Shown here one piece after another: positions 8,001-20,000 of a DNA stretch of 52,639 nucleotides. The notes below the pieces were generated by a model, which was not told where the DNA came from, searched no databases, and saw only the letters and a program-made list of their open reading frames with translations. How positions within the stretch are numbered: position 1 is the first letter of the stretch; every line of letters starts with the position of its first letter. A program made the position numbers and the translations under genes. Origin of the DNA: Clostridia bacterium (GTDB lineage: Bacteria; Bacillota; Clostridia; Christensenellales; Borkfalkiaceae); NCBI GenBank assembly GCA_017463145.1, contig JAFTPR010000014.1:1-52639 (forward strand), read 5' to 3'.

Positions 8001-11000
8001 AAGAAAAATCCGTCCGCCGTTTCCACGTATTCGTATTCCGTAATCCCATTGACGTAACAAACGCTGCCGTCGGGCATAATAATTTTTCTGTAACCGTAAA
8101 ACGCCGCCTTTACCTCCTCCAAGGTCAAGCCGCTGTTGTTATAAATGATGCTCGTTGCGTTCGGGAACGCATATGAGCCGATAGAGGAAACGTTTTCGCC
8201 CAACGTGACCGTACGCAGATTGGTACAACCGCTAAACGTATGCGTTTCTATCGTTTCCACGCTGTCGGGCAATATCAGTTCCGTCATAAAAATTGCATCT
8301 TGGAAACCACGCTCCCACATACAATTCACGGTTTTTACGCCGTCTGCAATGCGTACCGTACCCCTTATCCCTGCGGGAACAAAGTATACGGACATATCCT
8401 CTTTTTTATAAACCACGTTTTCGTACGAGATGAAATACTCATTCTCCGCAGACACCTCTATCGTTTGCAGTTTCAAATAACCGCCAAAACTCCAAATGTC
8501 AAAGCTTGAAAGAGATTTGCCTACATACACCTTGGTAAGCCCCGTACACTCTAAAAACGTACGTCCGCCCAAGCTCGTCAGACTATCGGGCAAAACAACT
8601 TCCGTCAAGCCCGAGCACCCGTAAAACGCCTCGTAGTCGATAGTAGCAAGGCTTTCGGGGAACGTCACCTCTTGCAAGTCCGAACACCCGTAAAACGCCG
8701 ACTGCCCGATAGAAATAAGGTTTGCGGGCAAAGTAATCCCCGTCAAGCCAGTACAATCGCTAAACACTCCATACGGGATAGCAGTTATATTTGCAGGCAA
8801 GGCAAGCTCCGTCAATCCCGTACACCCGTAAAACGCCCATTGGTCAATAGAAATAAGGCTTGTAGGCAAGGAAATCTCCGTCAAACTCGTACAGTTTCTA
8901 AATGCGCACGAACCGATAGCAGTAATCCCTTCGGGCAACGTCACCTTTTTCAAAGCCGTCAACCCGTCAAACAGATAGGGACGAATTTCTGTAAGCCCTT
9001 CCAACAAGACTATCTCTTGCAAAGCGGTACACGCACGAAGATCCTCAACCGAAATGCCGCTCAGAACGGTGAGTTTTTGTACGTCGCCGATTTTTCCCTC
9101 CTTCAACCAAACAGAATACGTTGCTCCGCGGTGATTTTCAGGCAACACAAGTTCTTTCAAATCCCCCTCGTAGCCTATCAAATTCCGCGCATAGTTGTAC
9201 CCGCTCCGCTTTTCAAACAGGAAGCCGTCTGCCGTTCTTTCAAAAGTCAAACCGTTCTCGTATCGCCAAACCTCGCCGACCTTATCCGAAAGATACATAG
9301 GCTTATTCGTATCGCCGCACAAGTCAATCGAAATCGAAATATCGCTGTAATTATATACCGAACGCAAATTGGAAAGCCCGTATAAAGAACCGATACTCGT
9401 TACGCTTTTCGGTATGGTAATACTTTCCAACGAAGTACAGTCATTCAACGCGCCGATACTCGTCACGCCTTCGGGTATCGTCAGCCCCTTCAACGAAGTA
9501 CAGCCACTCAACGAGCCGACTGTCTGCACCCCCTCGGGGAAAATGATTTCCGTAATCAATTTCCGACTTCCAAATCCAGTCACATTGGTCACGCCTACGG
9601 GAATATGCACCGTACCCGAAAGCAACCCGGGAACCGCACAAACCGTCATATCCGCCTTGTTATACAATACGCCGCTATACGTGTAATACGCCTCGTTGCT
9701 TTCAGCAATCTCAAATTTTTCAATTTTCGACGTGTCGAACGAAGCATTACCGCTAGCAAATCCCTGCATCTCCGACCAAAGCGTGACCGTACCCTGCATA
9801 AGGCTCGGCACAAGCCACACCATTTTGGTCGTTTTATCGTATACGATACCGTCTACGCCCACCAAAGAAGCGTTTTCCGAGGAAACCTCTACCCGCTCCA
9901 ATACAGGCGTACTCCAAAATGCGCCCCAGCCGATTTCCCCGCCCACGCTTGCACCAAGCGTAAGGGTTTTCAAGCTTAAACAGCCGTTGAATAAATAACT
10001 GCCTATTGTCGGTACGCCGTCGGGAATGGTAAGCTCCGTCAAAGCCGCGCAATCCTTGAACACGTCGCTGCCAAGGCTCGTCAGATTTTCAGGCAACGCA
10101 ATTTCCGCAAGCGACGAACAGTTTGTGAACGTGTAATTACCGATACTTGTCATACCGCTCGGCAATTCAATTTTCTGCAAGGCAGTACAATCCTTGAACA
10201 CACCCACGCTAAGTTCCGTCAGATTGTTCGGCAACGCAATTTCCGTCAGCGCGCCGCAACCGCCAAAGGCATAAACTCCAATTTTCGTCACACTTTCGGG
10301 TAAAACAAGCTCCGTAAGCGCGCTACAACCGAAAAACGCGTACGCTTGAATTTCCGTCAACGCGTCGGGCAGCGTGATTTTTGTCAATGCGCTACATTCT
10401 CTAAACGCGCCCTGTGCCACAAGGGTATGCGCCTTAGGAAGCGCAAGCTCCGTAAGCGACAAGCAACCACTAAACGCTTCCTCGCCAATGCTTTCCAAGC
10501 CCTCGGGGAATACCACCCCCGTCAGCGTACTACAACCGTAAAACGCGCCCTCGCCAATGCTTTCCAAACCCTCGGGGAATACCACCCCCGTCAGCGCGCT
10601 ACAACCGTAAAACGCTTGCGCGCCGATCGTTTTCAAGCCCTGCGGGAAAAGTACTTTTTCTATCGCCGTACATTCGTAAAACGCCCTCTGTCCTATGGCA
10701 ACCGCTTCCGCCCAAATGGTCAGCGTACCCGCAATACCCTTGGGCACGAACAAAATTTCTTTGCTTTCTCTTGTATACAATACGTTATCCAAAGCGAAAA
10801 ACGCTTCATTTTCAGGGGAAACGGTAAGCTCCCGCAAAGTGCTTACAATCAATGCGCTTGCATCCGTCAATCCTTTGCCGATATGTATTTTTGTCAAGAG
10901 CGAACACCCGCTAAACGCATTGTTTCCCACCCGCGTTACGCTGTCGGGAAGTACAATTTCCGTCAAACCCGCGCAACTGTTGAACGCTCCGCTACCTATG

Positions 11001-14000
11001 CTCGTCAAGCCGCTCGGCAAAATAATTTCCGTCAAGCCCGTGCAATCGCGGAATGCTTCACTACCTATGCTCGTCACACCGCTCGGCAAAATAATTTCCG
11101 TCAAACCCGTACAATGGCGGAACGCTTCATTTCCTATATCCGTCAAGCCGCTCGGCAAAACAATTTTCTTCAACCCCGTGCAACCGCTAAATGCAGCTAA
11201 ATTGAGACACGTCAAACTTTCCGGAAGCTCTATTTCCGTAAGGGCGGTACAGTCAAAAAACGCAGCTTCGTAGATATCCGTCAAGCCTTCGGGCAAAACA
11301 ACCTTGGTAAGCGAACGGCAATATTGAAATGCCGCTGCGTCAATAATCTTGATACCCGCCCCAAGCGTTACGGTTTGCAAAACACTGTTTTCATAAAACG
11401 CCTCATACGAAACCTCTGTAAACGAATCGGGGAAAACGTAATGCTTGCCGCCCCTCACGCGGTACAAACTATATGTGCTACCTTCGATTGTAGCGGGCAA
11501 GTTTACCGTGTCCGACGTACCCAGGTATGCGATCAAACGGTATTCGCCGTTTTCCTTTACAAAACGGAAACCGTCCGCCGTATCGATCGTTTGATACCCG
11601 TCCTCGGCAACGTACACGGTGTTGCCGTCTTTATCCAACACCAGCTTGGCATACTGCGCCACGCCGCCGTTGTCCATGCCGCCGATCGTCAACACAAGCG
11701 AACTTCGATTGAAAATATGTTCCAACTGCTTGCAATTAGCAAATGTATTATCGGCAATAAACGCCAAGTTTTCGCCCAACGTGATTTTTTGTAAGGCGGT
11801 ACACCCCTCAAACGCATACAGCATTTTCCCCGCAGTATTGCCTACAATCTCCTTTACGCTGTCAGAAAGAACAATCTCTTGGATATATTTTCGATTATAA
11901 AAACAAGCGTTTGTATTTTCCGCGCCCAACGTTTCCACGCCCTCGGGTATACGCACCACGCCCGAAAGCATTTGCGGTACAAGGACGACGGTATTCGTCG
12001 TCTTGCTGTACAGCACGCCGTCGTAAACGAAATAATCGGAATGTCCTTCCTCCACGACGACATTTTCCAAATTATTATCGAATTGGTAAAACGTAAACGA
12101 AGTGAAATCTTTGGGTATAAACAACTCCCGTATACCGCTAAGCGAATACTCGTAGGAAATCGCTTCGCCCAACAGCGTTGTGGGCAACGTTACGCGGTAC
12201 GCTTCTCCCATATAAGAGCTATAACGGTACGGATCGTCTGCGCCGCCCCAATACCCTGCATATCGCCTGTAAAAGACAAATCCGTCCGACGTACGGATAT
12301 AATACTCGTACCTATCGCCACAATAGAAACGGTTTCCGTCCTTATCGATAATTTCGGGAACGGCGAGATACGTACCCGCGTCGCCGTTACATACCCGAAG
12401 CGGCAAATCACTATAATTATATACAACGCCTTCCATATTCGACGAGAATGCACTGCTGTTTATTTCCTCCAACGTAGTGGGCAACGTCACCGTTTGCAAA
12501 GCGGCGCAAAGACCAAACGCACCGTTCCCTATTTTCGTTACACCCTCGGGAATAACGACCTCTGCAAGAGAACGGCATTGCGAGAATACAGAAGCCTCTA
12601 TTTCCGTCAATCCGCTCGAAAGCGTGAGCGTTTGCAACGCCGTACAAGCGTAAAAAGCATAACTTCCGATAGTTTGCACACTATCAGGCAACGCAAGCGT
12701 TTGCAACGACGAACACCCGGAAAAAGCACGATATCCAATGGTTTGCAAGTTATCAGGCAACGTGAGCGTTTGCAACGACGAACACCCTTCAAACGCATAT
12801 TCTCCAACCGATTGCACGCTATTTGCAAGCGTGACCGTTTGCAATGACGAACAGCCTAAAAACGCATATTCTCCAACCGATTGCACGCCGTTTGTAAGCG
12901 TGACCGTTTGCAACGTCGTACATCCTTTAAACGCATACGCTTTAATACTCGTCGCCTTGGTCACGGTAAGCTCCGTCAAAAGCTCGTCGTTGACGTACAG
13001 ATTTTGGAAGTCCCAAGAAGAAAATTCAATCTCGCAATATGCGTCTACGTCCGTAATATATACGTCTTGTATAGTGGAGTTTCTCTGCGTGATTTTCGTT
13101 ACGCCGCTATGCAATTTTAAGCCTTTAAGGCTGGAAATGTCGTAGAACATCTGCCCCAATTCGACCTCGGTCATTTCCTTAGGCACTTCTATTATACTAA
13201 GCGGCGCGCCTTGGCTGTACACCGTCGCATTCCGCAACCACGAAGTATCGACGCCGATCAATGCGGTAGGATTATAAATCTCCAACGAAGTCAATTCGCT
13301 CATGTAGGAAATTGCGTCATACGGCAACGCAGTAATCCCTTTACCGATCTTTAACGATTGCAACGTTGTGTAGTGATAACCGTTAAAGTACGTTACGCTG
13401 TCGGGAAGTACAAGTTCGGTAAGTCCCGTATCCGCAAACGCGCCCATAGCAACACTCTGCAAGCCCTCATGCAACGTTATCTTTGTAAGTTTTGCACAAT
13501 ACGCAAACGCATACTCCCCTATGCTTTCAAGAGATTTGGGCAACGTTACTTCCTGCAAAGAAGTACAACCGTAAAACGCCTCGTTTCCAATCGACGTAAC
13601 GCCCTCGGGAATGACGATTTTCGTAAGCGAAGCGCATTCATAGAACGCATATACGTCTATTGCTTTGAGCGTGCTTGGAAGCGTTACGGCCTGCAACGAG
13701 GTACAACCGCCAAACGTTCTATATGGAATAGAGGCAATCCCCTCGTTTATCACGATCTCGGTAATCCCCGTTTCATCTCGAAGCATAGTATCGCTGAGCG
13801 TTTCCAATCCCTCCCAAAGGACAACTTTCCCGACAAGTTCGCCAAACGTACGCAACATTCTCTTTTGCGTTTTGGAATATAATATATGATCGCGCGCAAG
13901 TATATACGGATTTTCCTCGGCAACGACAATCGTTTTTACTTTATCCGTACACCAACTTACAATACTTTCTACGCCCGAACCGACCTCTATCCTCGTCACG

Positions 14001-17000
14001 TTGCCACATTGCGTAAATGCGTATTCCGAAACGGAAGTTGCACTTTCGGGCAAACAGATTTCTTCAATCGCAGAACGGCTAAACGCATGGTCGCCAATGC
14101 CCGTCAAACCCTGCGGGAACGCAACCTGCGTAAGAGCGGCGCAACCGTAAAAGGCATAGTTGCCAATAATCGTCAACCCCTGCGAGAAAGTAACCTGCGT
14201 AAGAGCGGTACAACCGTAAAACGCCTCTTCCCTAATCGTTGTCACGCTATCGGGCATATTTACCATAGTAAGCAACGTGCAATCTTGAAACGCAGAGTTC
14301 TCGATTTCTTGCACACCATCCAAAATCCGAACGGACGTTACCTTTTTCGGAACAGCCAATATACGGGGTGTACTTAACTCGTACAACACGCCGTCCATAC
14401 TTGCGTAAAATCCGTTCCCCTCCGCCACAACAATCTTTTCCAAATTGTCGCAACCGTCAAACAGCTTATAAAATCCTCCGATGCTCCGCAACGATTGGGG
14501 CAGATATACCTCTTGCAAACTCGTAACGCCGTTAAACGCATACTCGGAAAGAAATTCCAACCCCTCACCAATCGTTACGCTCGTCAAACTTGCGGGGATA
14601 TAATACTCTTGCGTGGCATACCCTGCCGCGCCGAAAATGTAACCCAGCCAATCTCCTTCCCCTCTATACAGGCTTTTCCCCAAGAACGGTACGCTGAGCC
14701 GTTCGATTTCGTTACAGCCTGCAAGCGCGCCGAAACCGATCGTAATATCCGCCGCCCGCGCCGACGGCACGACGAACTCTTTTAAACCCGTCCCCTCAAA
14801 TGCATATTCGCCGATTTCCCGCACCTCGTCCGTGATCGTAAATTCCGTCAATCCCGTATGCGCAAACGCATAATCACCGATAGCGTAAACGCTTTCCGTG
14901 CTTTCAAGCGGCAACGTTTCCAAGGACGAACAGCCATAGAACGCGTAAGGCGAAATTTCCGCTACGGCATTGGGCAAACGGATTTCACGCAGTTTTTCAC
15001 AACCGTAGAATACGCCCTCGTAAATAGCATCCAAACGGCTACCAGCCTCAAAGTACACCCGCTCTAAACTTTCGTTCATTGCAAACGCGTAATATTCTAT
15101 GGCAACCACGCTCTTGGGCAACGTGATTTCTTTTATATTCTTAACGCCGTAGAACGTCCGCGCGCCGATAGAATACACACGGCTGCCGCTTTCAAAGGAT
15201 ATATCGCTCGCCATGGAATTTTCAAACGCGCCGTTGCCAAGGCTTTCTACCGTTCGGGCAATCACGATCGGCGCAGTTCTGCCCGCAGGGGCAAACAACA
15301 GCTTTTTCTTGCTCTTATCATATAAAATACCGTCTTTGGAAGCGTAGTATGCGTTATCGTCGTCCACTTCGATTGCCGTCAAGGACGTGATACCCGTAAA
15401 GACGTATTCGCCGATCAGCTCTACGCCCGAAGAAATCCGCAATGCGGTAAGTCCGCTGTTATAGAAAGCGTTTTCCCGAAGCTGTAAACTCGTACAATCG
15501 AGGGTAATACTTTGCAGAGCAAGATTATCACGGAATGCATTATACCCTACCTCCACAATCTCTTTCGGGAGTGTTACGCTATGCAACTTAGTTGCGGCAA
15601 ACGCACTCTCCGCGATATGCGTCAACGCGCCGTTTTCCGCAAACGTTACCGTTTGCAAACCACTCTTCCAGAATGCGAACGCACCAAGTTCTGCAAGCGT
15701 TTGTGGCAATGCCGCGTCTTGCAAATCGGTACAGTTGGCAAACGCATACCGTTCTATTCTCGTCAACTCGCTGTCCGCCGCAAACACAAGCTCTTTTAAT
15801 GCAGACCCGCTAAATGCGGCGTTGCCGATAAAGCGTACCGAAGCGGGAATTTCCACCGACTGCAACGCGGAGTATGCAAAGGCATACGCCTGTATGCTTG
15901 TCAGCGTTTGCGGCAGAATAATCCGTTCCACCGCAGAGCCGTAGAACGCATATGCGCCAATCGACGTTACCGTTCCCTCCAACGGTAACGCCGTCAAATC
16001 CAGCGCCGTTTCTGCGCCGTTGTAACGGACGATCGCTATCCCGCCGCCCTTGAGCTTGGCGTATTCGTAATCGCCCGCAGTAAGTACTTCTTCCACGCCC
16101 ACGTAGTAGCCTTTAAATCCCTCGTCCCAATACGCGCCAAGGGAATCGGGCAACGTATCGCCCTTGAAATATACCGTCAAGTTTCCACAACCGTAGAACG
16201 CAAACTCACCAACGTTTTCTATCCCTGCGGGAATATCCAGCCTTGTAAGAGAACGGGCAAATGCAAACGCAAACCGACCGATAGAACGCAACTCGTCGGA
16301 AAGCGTAAGGTTCGTAAGCGAATCGCAACCGCGGAATGCAAACGCGCCCACTTCTTCCACCGTTGCGCCGCCGAAATCAACCGTTGTCAACTTCGCCATA
16401 CCCGTAAATGCTTGCGCGCCCACCGTTTTCAGGGCGCTGTCCGACTCAAAAACAACGGAGGTTAATTGGTTGCAACCCGCAAAATTGCCCGCCGTTACGC
16501 TCTCCAAACGGCTGCCTGCCGCAAATGTAATCTCCGTAAGCTTGGTACAATTATAAAATGCATACGTGGCAATACTTGAAATATTTTTGGGTACACGTAT
16601 GGACAAAAGCCCCGTACCTTCAAATACGTACGAGCTGAAACGTTTGAGTTGCGAATTATCGCCAAACGCCACCGTTTCCATATTTCTACAATCGTAGAAC
16701 GCCCCTGTGCCTATCTCCGTCACGCTGTCGGGAATGGTTATTTTCTCCATTGCCCAATTGGAAGCAAAGGCATAATCCCCAATCGTTTTCGTGCCCTCCG
16801 CAAGGACAAATTCTCGCACGGCATATTCTTGAAAATATCCGTCTGGAATAACCGTCATACTTGCGGGCAAACCGAGTATTTGAAGCGCTACGCCGTCGAA
16901 TGCGCCCTTTTGTATATCCGTTACGCTGTCTATAATATAATATTCTGTTGCCTCTCTGCCCATAGGGTATTGCACAAGCAACGTCTTGTCTGCATTGAAC

Positions 17001-20000
17001 AGTACCCCCTCTTCCGAGGCGTACACGGTATTGCCGTATTCCACGTCGATCGCGCTCAACGTTTCAATATGCCCAAATGCCCCGTTTCCAAGGCTCGTTA
17101 AACTTGCAGGCAACGTGACGGAAGAAAGCGCCGTCCGCGAAAAGGCGTTTTCGCCGATTATTTGCAACAAATTGGGGAATTGCACATAATTTAAAGCACT
17201 ACCTTTGAAAGCCTCCGCGCCGATTTCTTGCAAATCGTTGGACAATTCCACGTAAATCAATCCACTACCCAAAAACGCTTTTGCACCGATCTTTTTCACG
17301 CTATGCGGTAAGTAAAGGGTCTGCAAATTCTTATTTCCCAAAAACGCGTTTGCGCCAATTTCTTGCAGGTGGGCATTCTCCGCGAATTGTACCCAATACA
17401 AATCGGTATTTTCCGTAAAGATCTTTTCGCCGTTAAACAGCACCTCTATTTCGCTGAAAGCCTTTCCGCCTATCGTGACCACGGAAGCAGGAATCTCTAT
17501 CGATTGCAACGCCGTATTCCCCGCAAAAGCGCCGCCCGTAATGGAAACAAGCTCCGAATCCGTTGCAAACGTAACCTCCGTAAGCCCCGTATTGGCAAAC
17601 GCCGCCCCGCCTATCAATACCACGTGAGCGGGAATTTCCAACGTTTTTAAATCTTCGCAACCGAAAAACTCCAACGAAGTAAGAGCGGTAACGCCTGTTC
17701 CAAGTTCTACCGATTGTATCGCGGAATACCCGAACGCACCCTCGCCGAGCGCGGTGACGGTGTCGGGGACGTCCGCTTTTTCCAATTTGGCATACGCAAA
17801 CGCATACGCGCCGATCCGTTCCACACCCGAAAGTACGACGTTTTTCACGTCCGCAAAAGCAAACGCGTACGCGCTGATTTGCGTTACCTCCGCGGAAACG
17901 GTATATGTATCTGCCGTTTTACCCGCAGGATATAAAAGCAACGTGCGCCCCGTATAATCGTAGAGTATCCCGTCTTTCGCGCGGAATACGGTGTTTCCCT
18001 CCGCAACGCGAATTTCGCGCAACGACCTTACTTTATAGAACGCATCTGCGCCCAACGCCTTTAAAGAAGCAGGTAACGTCACGGAAACAAGCTTCGTGTT
18101 TTGGAATACGCCGCCGCCAATCTCCGCAAGCAAGCCGTTTTCCGCAAAACGTACGGCAGAAAGCGACGTATTTTGAAACGCATTCTGCTCTATAACCCGC
18201 AAACTTTGCGGCAACGAAACCTCCTGCAAAGACGTTCCAAAGAAAGCAGAACTGCCAATCCGTTCCAATTCGCCCGTTTGCGGAATTTCTAATTTAGACA
18301 GCCGAGCGGCATTGAGAAAGGCGTTACCACCTACGGTACGCACGCTTGCAGGCAAAGTAAGCGAGCGCACGCCGCTGCCTTTAAATACCTCCGACGGAAT
18401 TTCCGTCAGCTTGCTCGCCTCCCCAAAGGTAAGCTCGCGCAAACTCGGCGTATCAGCAAATGCGCCTACGCCAAGCTCCGTTACGTTATTGGGAATACGT
18501 ATCGAATATAAATACCAACATTGCGCAAACGCTTCTTTGCCGATTCGTGTCAAGGTATCGGGCAACGTCACACGTCTGTACTTACTCTTTTTAAACGCTC
18601 CGTCGGCAATGGAAGTAACTTTTTTTCCGTCGATCAATTCGGGAATAACGATAGCCGTACGTTTTCCGTTATAGCCCGTAATTTCCACCGTTGCGTCGGC
18701 AAGCACTCTATAAGAGAAAAGATATTCGCCGTCCACCACGCTCTCGTTTTCCCACCCTGCGTACAAGGTTGCGTCGCCCGTAAATATTTCGCTTGCGTTC
18801 ACCCGTTGCGTACAATAAGCGTCGTAATACCAACCCGTAAATACGCTATACAGCTTCGTCGGTTCGGGATATTCCTGCAAAGAACGGTTTGCGGCAACCT
18901 TTCTCGTTTCGTTTTCAAGTTCTGCCGTCATCATATCGAACGTGACGGTGTAGCGAGGTTCACAAATAAGCGTATGTATATCCACTACCCCATAGCCGTA
19001 GTAAAGATCCTTGCCCGTTTCGCCCAAGTCGTATGCAGAGATCAGCAGTTCCTCTTGCACGAAATCACCGTTGACGAAGCGGTTGACAAACCGCAACGCC
19101 GCCGCGCCCGCAACAATCGGAGCGGCAAACGACGTACCCGTTTGCGAGGCGTACCCGCCGCCCATTTTCGTTGTGTATACCGTACCCGGCGCAACCAAGT
19201 CGGTATTTTCGCCGTATGCGGAATACTCGGCAAGCTCGAAGCTGTTTTCTTTCAGCGCGCCCACGCCAAGCACATTCTCGTCTGCCGCGGGATAGCTATG
19301 ATTTGCCGTCGGCGCGTTTCCTGCGGAAGCCACGCAAACCACGCCGCTGTTCTTTGCCAATAACGCTGCGTCGGCATACAAATTATCGCCATACCCACCG
19401 AAAGACATATTGACAACGGAAACACCCCGTTCCACGGCATAGTATAAACCGAACACCAAATCGGACGTTCTTGCAAAAGTGCCGTCTTCGTCACATTCCG
19501 CTTTGATAACGAGCAACTGCGCATTCGGGGCGATACCGACTGTACCTTCACCGTTCATAGCGGCAGAAATAACGCCCGCTACGGCAGTACCATGGCCGTG
19601 TTCATCTTCAATCAGCGACCAATCGTACCCGCCGTCCACCTTGTAATCCCTGACAATTTTATCTTCCGTTGCGTTGTAAGAATAGGAACTGATTCTCGAC
19701 GCAAACTCCGAGTGATCCGTGTCGATACCCGTATCGATAACGGCGACGGTGGCGTAGCTACCCTTGTTCGTACTCCAAGCGTCGCCGATATGTACGTAGT
19801 TCAAATATTCCTGCGAGACAAACGCCGTATCGGTAACGGTATAATTGGGCGCGCTCGGCTGCCACGACGGTTTCCCGTCTTGCAACTCGGCAACGGACGT
19901 TTTATAATCAGGAGAAAAATCCGCAAGCAGTTCCCGATACGCCCTCGTTTCATACACGTCCTCAATCGTGCGCCCGTCCGTCAACGTGAGCGTAGCAAAA

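Noticed and set aside
6176-8176. 666-codon plus-strand frame opposite the giant protease, and similar long frames at 10346-11200, 33652-34743 and 41515-43032
   Set aside because: All follow the codon bias of the minus-strand repeat genes, show no domains or signals, and overlap strongly supported coding regions.
8500-14300. Regularly spaced repeats resembling a CRISPR array
   Set aside because: The period is 69 bp, the repeats are degenerate and keep an open frame, and they encode LRR units; there are no unique spacers or cas genes.
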